A stretch of 64,000 nt of DNA from Sneathiella litorea (GTDB lineage: Bacteria; Pseudomonadota; Alphaproteobacteria; Sneathiellales; Sneathiellaceae), in contig NZ_WTUW01000001.1 of NCBI RefSeq assembly GCF_009882915.1, forward strand, positions 496,357 to 560,356, in the 5' to 3' direction. Of this stretch, positions 17,135 through 26,368 are shown in pieces. The translations under genes and the position numbers were made by a program. Position 1 is the stretch's first letter. Each line of letters begins with the position of its first letter. The notes beneath the pieces were generated by a model that was given only the letters and a program-made list of their open reading frames with translations, was not told where the DNA came from and did no database searches.

Positions 17135-18847
17135 TTAATACATAAAATAGCGTTGAGCCATGGGAAGCTCCGATGCCGGCTCACAGGTGAGCAACTCCCC
17201 GTCTGCGTGAACCATATAGGTCTCCGGGTCGACATCTATCTTCGGTGTCGCGCTGTTATGAATCATCGACGCTTTGCCAATACCTGAGCGCGTATTCTTC
17301 ACCGGCAATAGATCTCGCTCCAACCCCAATTCGCCTTTCAGGTCATATTGAAGTGATGCCTCGCTCACGAAAGTGACCGAACTTGCCGTCAGGCTTTTGC
17401 CGAATGCGCCAAACATGGGACGATAGTGAACGGGCTGCGGCGTCGGAATGGAGGCGTTCGGGTCTCCCATCGGCGCCGCGACGATTGTTCCGGATTTTAA
17501 TACCAGATCAGGCTTCACCCCAAAAAATGCGGGGGACCAGAGAACAAGATCTGCAAGCTTGCCTGCCTCGACAGAGCCGACATATGTATCAACACCCTGT
17601 GCGATAGCCGGGTTTATTGTGTATTTGGCGATATAGCGTTTGACGCGGAAGTTATCGTTATCCCCTGTTTCTTCCACGAGACGACCACGTTGCTTCTTCA
17701 TCTTGTCCGCGGTCTGCCAGGTGCGGATCAGGACTTCACCCACACGGCCCATGGCCTGGCTGTCGGAGGCAATAATCGAGAATGCACCCAGATCATGAAG
17801 GATATCTTCAGCCGCGATTGTTTCTTTTCGAATACGACTCTCGGCGAAGGCCACATCTTCAGGGATATTCGGGTCAAGATGATGGCATACCATCAACATA
17901 TCGAGATGCTCGTCAATCGTATTAACTGTGAAAGGGCGCGTTGGGTTGGTTGAGGAGGGAATAACATTCGGCTCCCCCGCCACCTTGATGATATCCGGGG
18001 CATGCCCCCCGCCCGCGCCTTCCGTATGGAAAGCATGGATCGTGCGATCCTTAAAGGCGGCGACAGTATTTTCCACAAACCCCGATTCATTCAAGGTATC
18101 CGTATGGATGAGCACCTGAACATCCATGTCATCAGCAACGGACAGGCAACAGTCAATGGCGGCGGGCGTCGTACCCCAGTCCTCATGCAGCTTCATGCCG
18201 CACGCGCCGGCCTGCACCTGCTCTACCAAGGCATCCGGCAAGCTGGCATTGCCTTTACCGAAAAATCCGAGGTTCATAGGGAAGGCCTCTGCCGCCTGCA
18301 TCATCCGCGCGAGATGAAAGGCGCCGGGCGTACATGTCGTCGCGTTCGTCCCTGTGGCCGGGCCGGTGCCGCCACCCATCATGGTTGTCACACCGCTGTA
18401 GAGTGCATCGTCAATCTGTTGCGGACAGATGAAGTGAATATGCACATCAAGCGCGCCCGCGGTAAGAATTTTCCCCTCTCCCGCGATCACTTCGGTTGAT
18501 GGACCAATGATAATATTAACGCCAGACTGGATATCCGGGTTACCGGCCTTGCCGATCGCCGCAATCTTGCCGTCACGAAGGCCAACATCAGCCTTCACGA
18601 TCCCCCAGTGATCAATAATCAGCGCATTGGTGATGACCGTATCAACAGCGCCGCCAGCGCGCGTTACTTGCGACTGACCCATGCCGTCCCGAATAACCTT
18701 ACCGCCGCCGAACTTGACTTCCTCACCATAGGTCGTGAAGTCCTTCTCAACCTCAATAAAAAGTTCCGTATCTGCGAGCCGGACCTTATCGCCTGTTGTT
18801 GGGCCAAACATGCCTGCATAGGCGCCTCGTGAAAAGGTTACCGCCAT
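17135..18847 (-). CDS. ureC: Urease catalytic subunit alpha
   Basis: 570 aa from the ATG at 18847, preceded by GGGAGAG; an upstream in-frame extension to 18922 overlaps ureB and is rejected. Hydrolyses urea to ammonia and carbamate at a di-nickel centre. Ligands are His136 and His138 (HIH), carbamylated Lys219 ([12 protein letters not shown]), His248, His274 and Asp362. The mobile-flap Cys321 and His322 are present in MVCHHL. All catalytic residues are intact, so the enzyme should be active. Confidence 0.98.
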   Translation of the reverse strand: MAVTFSRGAYAGMFGPTTGDKVRLADTELFIEVEKDFTTYGEEVKFGGGKVIRDGMGQSQVTRAGGAVDTVITNALIIDHWGIVKADVGLRDGKIAAIGKAGNPDIQSGVNIIIGPSTEVIAGEGKILTAGALDVHIHFICPQQIDDALYSGVTTMMGGGTGPATGTNATTCTPGAFHLARMMQAAEAFPMNLGFFGKGNASLPDALVEQVQAGACGMKLHEDWGTTPAAIDCCLSVADDMDVQVLIHTDTLNESGFVENTVAAFKDRTIHAFHTEGAGGGHAPDIIKVAGEPNVIPSSTNPTRPFTVNTIDEHLDMLMVCHHLDPNIPEDVAFAESRIRKETIAAEDILHDLGAFSIIASDSQAMGRVGEVLIRTWQTADKMKKQRGRLVEETGDNDNFRVKRYIAKYTINPAIAQGVDTYVGSVEAGKLADLVLWSPAFFGVKPDLVLKSGTIVAAPMGDPNASIPTPQPVHYRPMFGAFGKSLTASSVTFVSEASLQYDLKGELGLERDLLPVKNTRSGIGKASMIHNSATPKIDVDPETYMVHADGELLTCEPASELPMAQRYFMY

Positions 18848-18848
18848 T

Positions 18849-19166
18849 TTACTCTCCCTTATCCAGCGGGCCCATAACAGCCTGATTGAATCCATAAACC
18901 GTGCGCGTGCCCGTAAAGGCAACCAGCGTCACATCCCGTGTCTGGCCAGGCTCAAACCGGATAGCTGTGCCTGACGGGATGTCGAGACGAAAACCATTCG
19001 CTGCCGCACGGTCAAATTCAAGACCGCTGTTCGCTTCGGCAAAATGATAATGACTGCCCACCTGCACGGGACGATCCCCGGTATTGGCAACGGTTAAAGT
19101 CATCGACTGACGGTTGGCATTGAGCTCGATACTTCCTTCAGCCGGAATAATTTCTCCTGGTTTCAT
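18849..19166 (-). CDS. ureB: Urease subunit beta
   Basis: 105 aa from the ATG at 19166 ([16 protein letters not shown]), with AAGGAG upstream; an alternative ATG at 19193 would overlap ureA. Structural subunit of the (UreABC)3 holoenzyme. Separate from ureA, the usual bacterial three-gene arrangement rather than the fused Helicobacter type. Confidence 0.96.
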   Translation of the reverse strand: MKPGEIIPAEGSIELNANRQSMTLTVANTGDRPVQVGSHYHFAEANSGLEFDRAAANGFRLDIPSGTAIRFEPGQTRDVTLVAFTGTRTVYGFNQAVMGPLDKGE

Positions 19167-19176
19167 CTCGCGCTCC

Positions 19177-19479
19177 TTATCGAATGGGATCATGCACGGT
19201 GACCAGTTTGGTCCCGTCTGGGAAAGTGGCTTCTACCTGGACTTCATGGATCATCTCCGCAATCCCGTCCATAACCTGCTCGCGGCTGACAACAGTCCCG
19301 CCCTCGCTCATCAGGGTGGCCACAGATTTGCCGTCACGTGCGCCTTCAACAACGAAGTCCGTAATCAGTGCAATCGCTTCAGGGTAGTTCAGCTTCACCC
19401 CGCGCGTCAGCCGCTCGCGCGCCACCATAGCCGCCAGCGAGATCAGCAATTTATCTTTTTCCCGTGGTGTAAATTGCAT
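19177..19479 (-). CDS. ureA: Urease subunit gamma
   Basis: 100 aa, the standard length ([27 protein letters not shown]...). Small structural subunit of urease. Lies between ureD and ureB in the operon with only about 10 bases on each side. Confidence 0.97.
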   Translation of the reverse strand: MQFTPREKDKLLISLAAMVARERLTRGVKLNYPEAIALITDFVVEGARDGKSVATLMSEGGTVVSREQVMDGIAEMIHEVQVEATFPDGTKLVTVHDPIR

Positions 19480-19491
19480 CTTTAGTCCCTT

Positions 19492-20391
19492 TTATTGATT
19501 TTCCCACACTTTTGGCAGATCTACGGGATATCCCGCTATTTCACTTCGCATTCTCGTCAATATGAGGGCAAGCGCCTTCCGAAGGTCATACCCGTTCTCA
19601 GCTAATACCCTTATTATCAGTAAAGTATCGCGTGAGGTCACTGCTGCCCGCACACCGCAATCCCGTGCCGCCTCCTGCGCCGTCTCAAGATAGCTATCGG
19701 CATAGTCATCTGCGATAAGAATAGTCGCCATTCCTTTTGCGCCATCCAGAACTGCCGGATGCATTGCCTTGGCATGAAGGTCCCCGTCCAAAACAAATTT
19801 GTCAAACCAAACTAACTTGCCTTCCCGCCATATCTTCCAACCATCGCTCAGGCTGGCGGACCGCAGGGTCTCCCCATGAGCCGTCCGACCAAACAGCGTT
19901 GCTTCGAGCGCAAGCAGGCGGCTTCCGGCCTTTAGATGTACACTGTTCATTCTACGAAGGCGGCCTTTTTCAAACAGGATTGTTTCCTGCGGCAACCATT
20001 CAAGAAGAGCGCCTTTGGCAATGTTTATTTCCGCATCAATAACTGTCGTTGAGCCGACGGACCGATAGATTTTTTCTGCGGCCTGGCCTGATACGGTAAG
20101 CGCCGCTCCCTCGTCGAGGGAAATCTGATAGGCCATATAATCACCACCCGTCAGGCCACCCGCCGTGTTAATCAGCACAGCCTCCGGATATTCGGCATGA
20201 TCAACAGTCGGAAATCGAACCCTGCCGCAACCCCGTTGATAAAGATGCGCGAGTTTCGAACCTGACTCTTTTTGACAATACCGTAATTCCACCCTCCCTT
20301 CGGAGCGGGCAAGAGCGACAGGTTCTTTCTTCTCGGGAGCCAACGGTACCGCCTCTAAAACGGGGTCAGACAGTAAGGTATTTTCGAACAT
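19492..20391 (-). CDS. ureD: Urease accessory protein UreD
   Basis: 299 aa from the ATG at 20391 (MFENTLLSDPVLEAVPL). Longer readings to 20496 add a hydrophobic segment made from the end of urtE in another frame and are rejected. Family marks are INTAGGLTGGD and the later LLEWLPQETILFEKGR. UreD binds apo-urease directly and forms the nickel tunnel with UreF. The start overlaps the urtE end by 26 bases, which ties the transporter and enzyme halves into one transcript. Confidence 0.92.
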   Translation of the reverse strand: MFENTLLSDPVLEAVPLAPEKKEPVALARSEGRVELRYCQKESGSKLAHLYQRGCGRVRFPTVDHAEYPEAVLINTAGGLTGGDYMAYQISLDEGAALTVSGQAAEKIYRSVGSTTVIDAEINIAKGALLEWLPQETILFEKGRLRRMNSVHLKAGSRLLALEATLFGRTAHGETLRSASLSDGWKIWREGKLVWFDKFVLDGDLHAKAMHPAVLDGAKGMATILIADDYADSYLETAQEAARDCGVRAAVTSRDTLLIIRVLAENGYDLRKALALILTRMRSEIAGYPVDLPKVWENQ

Positions 20392-21061
20392 CACTTTCCA
20401 GCATATCCTCTTTTGCCCCGGCCAGAACAACTTCCCCGCGGTCCATAACGGCAAAACGATCAGCAAGATCGCGAGCGAATTCAAAATACTGCTCAACCAG
20501 CAGAATAGCCATATCCCCCCGCTCCCTCAGTATTTCTATAACATTACCGATATCCTTGATGATGGACGGTTGAATTCCTTCCGTTGGTTCATCGAGGACA
20601 AGAAGCTTGGGCCGCATAACCAGCGCCCGGCCAATCGCGAGCTGTTGCTGCTGTCCACCGGATAAGTCACCGCCCCTTCTTCTTAGCATATCTTTAAGTA
20701 TGGGAAACAGGTCAAAGATCTCAGAGGGGATAAATCTATCTTTGAGAGGTAGAGCGGCGAAGCCCGTCTTCAGGTTTTCATGCACGGTCAAAAGCGGGAA
20801 TATTTCCCGACCCTGGGGAATTACCGCGATGCCTTCACGGGCGCGCTGATGGGCACTCATACTCGTGATATCCTTACCGTCCCAGGTAATTTTTCCGTTT
20901 GTAACCGGATGTTGCCCAACAATAGCGCGAAGAGTACTCGTCTTCCCCACCCCGTTACGCCCGAGCAGCGAGGTAACCTCCCCCTTATTTACTTTTAGGG
21001 AAACATGACGCAGCGCCTGACTCGCACCATAAAAAAGATCTATATTTTCAACGTCTAACAT
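20366..21061 (-). CDS. urtE: Urea ABC transporter ATP-binding subunit UrtE
   Basis: 231 aa, LivF-type ATPase. Walker A GRNGVGKT at 34-41, signature GGDLSGGQQQQLAIGRAL, Walker B LLVLDEPTEGIQPSI. Drives urea uptake with UrtD. UrtE-specific features are the short length and the EGIQPSII stretch. Two bases separate its start from the urtD stop. Confidence 0.96.
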   Translation of the reverse strand: MLDVENIDLFYGASQALRHVSLKVNKGEVTSLLGRNGVGKTSTLRAIVGQHPVTNGKITWDGKDITSMSAHQRAREGIAVIPQGREIFPLLTVHENLKTGFAALPLKDRFIPSEIFDLFPILKDMLRRRGGDLSGGQQQQLAIGRALVMRPKLLVLDEPTEGIQPSIIKDIGNVIEILRERGDMAILLVEQYFEFARDLADRFAVMDRGEVVLAGAKEDMLESDVRKYLTV

Positions 21062-21063
21062 GA

Positions 21064-21837
21064 TCAGCGCCCCAGATAGACTTCTATAACGCGTTGGTTA
21101 TTCTGCACGGTGTCAAGGCTCCCCTCAGCAAGCACGGATCCTTCGTGCAGAACGGTTACCTTTGATTTGAGCGCGCGAACAAACTCCATATCATGCTCAA
21201 CCACCACAACTGAATGTGTCGCCGATATATCACGCAGTAATATGGCGGTCTGTTCTGTTTCCGCGTCAGTCATCCCCGCAACGGGTTCATCCACCAGTAG
21301 GAGATCAGGATCCTGCATCAACAACATACCAATTTCCAGCCATTGCTTCTGACCATGAGACAAACTACCGGCAAGATCGCCTGCCTTCTCCGTCAGGCGG
21401 ATAATATTTAGAACCTCCATAATCCGGCCGACTTCCACGTCATTCAGTGCCGCAAACAGGGTTGCAATAACCCCTTTTTCACCTTTCAGGGAAAGTTCAA
21501 GGTTATGAAAGACGGTCTGGCTTTCAAACACAGTTGGCTTCTGAAATTTTCGACCAATCCCAAGATTGGCGATATAGGCTTCATCATGCTTTGTTAGGTC
21601 AATCGCCCCCTTGAAAAAGACATCACCAGTGTCCGGTTTGGTCTTACCTGTGATCACGTCCATCATGGTCGTCTTACCCGCGCCGTTTGGCCCGATTATC
21701 GCCCGCATCTCTCCAGGTTCCACCACGAAGCTGAGATTATTCAAGGCCTTGAAGCCGTCAAAACTCACACTGACACCGTCAAGATAAAGGATTGACGATA
21801 AATTCTGCTCCGCTGACTCTTTCAGTTGCATTGTCAT
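21064..21837 (-). CDS. urtD: Urea ABC transporter ATP-binding subunit UrtD
   Basis: 257 aa, LivG-type ATPase. Walker A GPNGAGKT at 49-56, signature SLSHGQKQWLEIGMLL and Walker B LLLVDEPVAGM. SHGQKQWLEIGM is a hallmark of UrtD. The ATG overlaps the urtC stop by 4 bases. Confidence 0.96.
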   Translation of the reverse strand: MTMQLKESAEQNLSSILYLDGVSVSFDGFKALNNLSFVVEPGEMRAIIGPNGAGKTTMMDVITGKTKPDTGDVFFKGAIDLTKHDEAYIANLGIGRKFQKPTVFESQTVFHNLELSLKGEKGVIATLFAALNDVEVGRIMEVLNIIRLTEKAGDLAGSLSHGQKQWLEIGMLLMQDPDLLLVDEPVAGMTDAETEQTAILLRDISATHSVVVVEHDMEFVRALKSKVTVLHEGSVLAEGSLDTVQNNQRVIEVYLGR

Positions 21838-23015
21838 TGTTCTTCTTTCACAGGGACAGGTGCTTGCATTGGCGAGCTTCCTTGCTGCTTGTTCTTAAAT
21901 TTCTCGATCCAGACGGCAGCGGTACCAACAATTCCCTTTGGCAGGAATAATGTCGTGAAAACGAAGAGACCTCCCAGAAAGTAAAGCCATGCATCTGGAA
22001 AGCTGCCGGTAAAGTAGCTTTTGCCCCAATTGACGAGGAAAGCGCCAAGAACGGCGCCCCATAAGGTGCCCCGGCCACCGACCGCGACCCAGATCACAAC
22101 CTCGATTGAGTTGGCCGGAGAGAATTCCGATGGATTGATGATACCGACCTGTGGGACATAAAGCGCCCCGGCAATTCCGGCCAGAATGGCTGAGACAACA
22201 AAGACAAAAAGCTTATAATATTCCACCCGATAACCGGAAAATCGAGTCCGGCTTTCCGCATCCCGAATGGCAATGAGTACCCGCCCTAGCTTGGATTGGG
22301 TAATAAAGCAGCATACCAGATAGCCAAGAGCGAGGGCGATAAGAGAGGCCACAAAAAGCCCAAGCCTAGTGCCAGTCGCCTGCAAATCAAACCCGAGAAG
22401 GTCCTTGAAGTCCGTCAGGCCATTATTACCTCCAAATCCCATGTCATTTCGGAAAAATGCAAGCAGGAGAGCATAGGTCATGGCCTGAGTGATAATCGAC
22501 AAATAGACCCCTGTCACACGGGAGCGGAACGCAAACCAGCCGAAGATAAACGCGAGCAGGCCCGGCACGAGAATGACCATCAACATTGCAAATGGGAAGA
22601 TATCGAAGCCGAACCAGTACCAGGGCAATTCCGTCCAGTTAAGGAAAACCATAAAATCTGGAAGAAGGGGATTGCCATATACACCGCGATCGCCGATCTG
22701 CCGCATCAGATACATACCCATCGCATAACCGCCTAGCGCGAAGAAGGCGCCATGGCCTAGACTCAGGATACCCGCAAAGCCCCAAATGAGATCGACACTC
22801 AGTGCAAGGAGCGCAAAGCAGACATACTTTCCCATCAGGCTGACCAGATAGGTCGGCACATAGAATGGGGAGCTCTCTGGAAGAAAGGTATTACTCAAGG
22901 GGACGAAGAAGGCGGCAACAAGAAGAATCCCCAAAAACGTCTTGCCGCCGCCTGGAAGACCCGTCATGAGGGATACGAACGGGCCTTTGTTAGGTTTGTT
23001 TATCATGTCAACCAT
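21834..23015 (-). CDS. urtC: Urea ABC transporter permease UrtC
   Basis: 393 aa, LivM-type inner-membrane permease with about ten predicted helices and a charged N-terminal tail. GHGAFFALGGYAMGMYLM and the late EVVIWVAVGGRGTLWGAVLGA are typical of UrtC. Forms the urea channel with UrtB. Confidence 0.95.
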   Translation of the reverse strand: MVDMINKPNKGPFVSLMTGLPGGGKTFLGILLVAAFFVPLSNTFLPESSPFYVPTYLVSLMGKYVCFALLALSVDLIWGFAGILSLGHGAFFALGGYAMGMYLMRQIGDRGVYGNPLLPDFMVFLNWTELPWYWFGFDIFPFAMLMVILVPGLLAFIFGWFAFRSRVTGVYLSIITQAMTYALLLAFFRNDMGFGGNNGLTDFKDLLGFDLQATGTRLGLFVASLIALALGYLVCCFITQSKLGRVLIAIRDAESRTRFSGYRVEYYKLFVFVVSAILAGIAGALYVPQVGIINPSEFSPANSIEVVIWVAVGGRGTLWGAVLGAFLVNWGKSYFTGSFPDAWLYFLGGLFVFTTLFLPKGIVGTAAVWIEKFKNKQQGSSPMQAPVPVKEEQ

Positions 23016-23018
23016 AGC

Positions 23019-24710
23019 TCAATTCTCCACGGCCCGACCCTTTAGGGCGAACAGCCCCCTGGGTCGCTTTTGGATAAACAAAATAATGAAAATCAGAATA
23101 AAGATCTTGGCGAGAACCGCGCCGGTATAAGGTTCCAGGAACTTGTTGGTGACACCGAGACTGAGTGCCGCAACAAGCGTACCCCAGAGGTTGCCAACGC
23201 CACCGAAAACAACCACCATAAAACTATCGACGATATAAGCCTGACCGAGGTTGGGGCTGACATTATCAATCTGGCTCAAAGCGACGCCAGCCATTCCCGC
23301 AACACCGGACCCAAGACCAAAGGTCATGGCGTCCACCCACCCGGTCCGAATGCCCATCGAGGCCGCCATCTTTCGATTTTGAGTAACTGCGCGCATTTGC
23401 AGACCGAAAGAGGTTTTGCGCAGCACCAACAACAACATGAATAGCACCGCCGCCGCGAACAGGATTATGCCGATACGGTTATAGGTAAGAGCAAGCCCGC
23501 CGGTAATCTCCCACGCACCACTCAACCATTCCGGAGAGGATACTTCCTTGTTCGTTGGCCCGAAAATCGTTCGTACGAACTGCTGTAGTATCAGGCTCAG
23601 CCCCCAGGTTGCCAACAGGGTTTCCAGCGGTCGGCCGTAGAGGAACCGGATAATGCTCCGTTCAATCGCAACGCCGCAGAGACCAGCAACGATAAATGCC
23701 GCCGGAATAGCCGCAACCAGTGAATAGACGAGAAGGTCCGGCGCAAAATTACGGCAAAGCTCCTGCACCACATAAGTCGTATAAGCGCCAATCATCACCA
23801 TTTCGCCATGGGCCATGTTGATCACCCCCATCACCCCGAAAGTGATGGCAAGTCCAATGGCCGCAAGCAACAGAACCGACCCCAGAGACAGGCCCTGGAA
23901 AATATTTTCGATAACGGCCATAAAGGCCAGCTTTTCCTCAATTCTAGCTAATGCCGTCTCGATACTCAGTGCGAATTGTTGAATTTCATGTGACGGGTTC
24001 TGTAAGGCGGCAATCTTGTTCGCCTCGCCATTCAGCAGAAATTTGACTTCCGGGCCGTGCTGCTCTTGTAAAATGAGTAGCGCATCGGCCTTGATCGTCG
24101 TGGTTTCACCGTGAACGAAATTAAGCGCCGCCAGCGCCCGGCGCATGGCGGTCGCCACATCTTCCTCAGTTTCTGCGGCCAGGGCATCTCTTAACGGAAC
24201 CGCCATTTCTTTGGGTCGGCTCTTGAAAACAGCATTTGCCGCCTTCAACCGCAGCGCAGGATCCTCATTCAGGAGCGTCAATCGCCCGAGTAGATCCTTG
24301 ATAAGGCCACGCATCTTGTTGTTAATACGAATTTTGGTGAGATCGCCGCTTTTAACGACGCCGAAATCCTCTTCCGTGAGGATGTCCGTAATCTGGTATC
24401 CATCACTCACCTTCTTGCGAGAGACGAGCCGTCCATCAGATTTTGTCGCGTAAAGTTTCCCGTCGAGCAGGGTTTCAAGCAGGACTATAGATCGTGGGTC
24501 GCCGAAATCGGCAATTGCCTCTGTCGCCTGAATTTTTTCGCTGTATTTTTTTGAGAGCAGGCCCTGCGCAGCGTCCGTCAGGTCCGCAAATGCGGGTCCT
24601 TGTGTCGCCAACAGAAACAGCATAGCCGCAATTATGGTTTTGATTGTAATCCGCATGGGGGTAACCGGATTCTCGCAATACTGTATGAAGGGATGGAGGG
24701 TCGACAGCAT
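23019..24710 (-). CDS. urtB: Urea ABC transporter permease UrtB, long form
   Basis: 563 aa from the ATG at 24710, which has a good GGAGGG ribosome-binding site. An internal ATG at 24656 gives 545 aa with a cleaner signal peptide (MRITIKTIIAAMLFLLATQG) but lacks a Shine-Dalgarno sequence, so the start is uncertain. Residues about 45-270 form a periplasmic helical-repeat extension typical of proteobacterial UrtB. The LivH-type permease follows, with GVMGVINMAHGEMVMIGAY. Confidence 0.93.
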   Translation of the reverse strand: MLSTLHPFIQYCENPVTPMRITIKTIIAAMLFLLATQGPAFADLTDAAQGLLSKKYSEKIQATEAIADFGDPRSIVLLETLLDGKLYATKSDGRLVSRKKVSDGYQITDILTEEDFGVVKSGDLTKIRINNKMRGLIKDLLGRLTLLNEDPALRLKAANAVFKSRPKEMAVPLRDALAAETEEDVATAMRRALAALNFVHGETTTIKADALLILQEQHGPEVKFLLNGEANKIAALQNPSHEIQQFALSIETALARIEEKLAFMAVIENIFQGLSLGSVLLLAAIGLAITFGVMGVINMAHGEMVMIGAYTTYVVQELCRNFAPDLLVYSLVAAIPAAFIVAGLCGVAIERSIIRFLYGRPLETLLATWGLSLILQQFVRTIFGPTNKEVSSPEWLSGAWEITGGLALTYNRIGIILFAAAVLFMLLLVLRKTSFGLQMRAVTQNRKMAASMGIRTGWVDAMTFGLGSGVAGMAGVALSQIDNVSPNLGQAYIVDSFMVVVFGGVGNLWGTLVAALSLGVTNKFLEPYTGAVLAKIFILIFIILFIQKRPRGLFALKGRAVEN

Positions 24711-24724
24711 GCCGGCCCTCCGGC
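24711..24724 (-). promoter_or_regulatory. Stem-loop holding the urtB ribosome-binding site
   Basis: On the minus strand GCCGG-AGGG-CCGGC forms a tight hairpin immediately before the ATG at 24710, with the GGAGGG Shine-Dalgarno in and beside the loop. It could lower urtB translation relative to urtA, whose binding protein is needed in excess. Confidence 0.4.
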
Positions 24725-24738
24725 TTTAACGAGATCGA

Positions 24739-26025
24739 TTAGTACATTGGCTTTTCACAGCCACCGCAAACATACGGATATGTCCAGTCAGCAATCAGCT
24801 TGGCGCTTTCAGGGATATAATCGCTCCAGGCATCGCCCACGACCACATCGTCTGTCCGCCATACGGTTTCAATCTGACCATCGTCCTGGATTTCGCCGAT
24901 CAGAACCGGCTTTGACAGGTGATGGTTGGTATTCATGACTGCCGTACCGCCAGTCAGGTTCTTTACTTCCTGGCCATACATCGCCTGACGAACTGCGTCC
25001 ACATCCGTTGTACCGGCCTGCTCAACAGCTTGCGTCCACATCTTGAAGCCGATATAGGTTGCTTCCATTGGGTCGTTTGTCACGCGATTATCGTCGCCGA
25101 TAAAGGCTTTCCACTGCTTGATGAAAGCGTCATTCTCTTCGGTTTCAATGCTCATGAAGTAGTTCCAGGCGGCAAGGTGGCCAACCAGAGGGGCTGTATC
25201 GAGGCCCGCCAGCTCTTCTTCACCAACGGAGAATGCAACTACCGGAATGTCCGCAGCATCGATGCCCTGGTTACCCAGTTCCTTGTAGAAAGGAACGTTG
25301 GCGTCACCGTTAATCGTGGAAACTACGGCAGTTTTCTTGCCTTCGGAGCCGAATTTCTTGATATCGGACACGATCGTCTGCCAGTCGGAGTGACCGAACG
25401 GCGTGTAGTTGATCATGATATCTTCCTCGGCGACACCCTTTGACTTGAGAAATGCCTCCAGGATTTTGTTCGTCGTGCGCGGATAGACATAGTCAGTACC
25501 GGCCAATACCCAGCGCTCGACACTTCCGCCTTCTTCACTCATCAGATACTCAACTGCCGGGATAGCCTGCTGGTTCGGTGCGGCGCCGGTGTAGAACACA
25601 TTGCGAGAGCTTTCCTCGCCTTCATACTGGACCGGATAAAAAAGCATGCTGTTTAGCTCTTCAAACACCGGCAGAACCGATTTACGGGATACCGATGTCC
25701 AACACCCGAAAACCACGTCTACTTTATCAACTTCAATTAATTCGCGCGCTTTTTCAGCAAACAATGGCCAATCAGAGGCGGGATCAACCACGACCGCTTC
25801 AACTTTTTTGCCGAGAAGACCACCGTTTTTATTGAGATCATCAACCATCATCAGGACAGCGTCCTTCAATGTGGTTTCCGAAATTGCCATCGTGCCGGAC
25901 AGGGAGTGCAAGACCCCCACCTTGATCACGTCATCCGCAGCCTGGGCTGTTCCCAGGCCAAGCGCGCTTGTCGCCAACATGGCCGCGCCGGTAATCACAC
26001 CTGCGACTTTGCTTAGTCCTAACAT
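24739..26025 (-). CDS. urtA: Urea ABC transporter substrate-binding protein UrtA
   Basis: 428 aa. The signal peptide ends near TAQA-ADD (about residue 29), so the protein is periplasmic. Type I periplasmic-binding fold of the AmiC/UrtA family. Diagnostic stretches are VVSTINGDANVPFYKEL and NTNHHLSKPVLIGEIQDDGQ. First gene of the 12-gene urt-ure operon, with a sigma-54 promoter about 50-65 bases upstream. Confidence 0.97.
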   Translation of the reverse strand: MLGLSKVAGVITGAAMLATSALGLGTAQAADDVIKVGVLHSLSGTMAISETTLKDAVLMMVDDLNKNGGLLGKKVEAVVVDPASDWPLFAEKARELIEVDKVDVVFGCWTSVSRKSVLPVFEELNSMLFYPVQYEGEESSRNVFYTGAAPNQQAIPAVEYLMSEEGGSVERWVLAGTDYVYPRTTNKILEAFLKSKGVAEEDIMINYTPFGHSDWQTIVSDIKKFGSEGKKTAVVSTINGDANVPFYKELGNQGIDAADIPVVAFSVGEEELAGLDTAPLVGHLAAWNYFMSIETEENDAFIKQWKAFIGDDNRVTNDPMEATYIGFKMWTQAVEQAGTTDVDAVRQAMYGQEVKNLTGGTAVMNTNHHLSKPVLIGEIQDDGQIETVWRTDDVVVGDAWSDYIPESAKLIADWTYPYVCGGCEKPMY

Positions 26026-26074
26026 TTAATGATGCCTCCATTAGCACATTGTTATTTTGCAATGCATTATGAAG

Positions 26075-26090
26075 AGCAAGGGATGTGCCA
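26075..26090 (-). promoter_or_regulatory. Sigma-54 promoter of the urt-ure operon
   Basis: On the minus strand TGGCAC-ATCCC-TTGCT matches the -24/-12 consensus (TGGCAC, five bases, TTGCW) at every defined position. It predicts transcription starting near 26064 and a leader of about 40 bases before the urtA ATG. This implies RpoN and an NtrC-type activator, so induction under nitrogen limitation. Confidence 0.85.
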
Positions 26091-26192
26091 GATTGAATCT
26101 GCACTAGGAAATTAGATATTAATCTATTGATAAATATAGTAATATAAGAATTAACTATCATAGTCGAATATACTTTTCTGATGAGAAAATGA

Positions 26193-26245
26193 TCAGAGAA
26201 TCTACATTTGCCTATAATTTAGGCGACTCTCGGCATATTCTCTGA
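26193..26245. repeat. Nested inverted repeats upstream of urtA
   Basis: TCAGAGAAT (26193-26201) and ATTCTCTGA (26237-26245) are perfect inverted copies. Between them GCCTA (26210-26214) and TAGGC (26220-26224) form a second pair. They lie about 105-170 bases upstream of the sigma-54 element. Confidence 0.55.
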
Positions 26246-26368
26246 ACTTGTCTATTTTTTGTGCTTTATCCCGTAGATTTCACCTTAATGTTTATGCACT
26301 ACCACGCGACGCATGCAAATGCTGGCTAAGCGGAAGGAGCATAGGATCACTTTAGGGAAGGTAAAAAA

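Larger units (their letters stand above)
26026..26368. other. Divergent intergenic region urtA / hydrolase
   Basis: 343 AT-rich bases, no gene. Contains the sigma-54 promoter of urtA (26075-26090), a short palindrome TAGAT-ATTA-ATCTA around 26113-26126, and nested inverted repeats at 26193-26245 that lie at enhancer-like distance from the promoter. I could not find a clear NtrC consensus (TGCAC...GTGCA). Confidence 0.6.

Noticed and set aside
18848-18922. N-terminal extension of UreC
   Set aside because: It overlaps the ureB coding end; the ATG at 18847 has its own GGGAGAG and begins the UreC homology.
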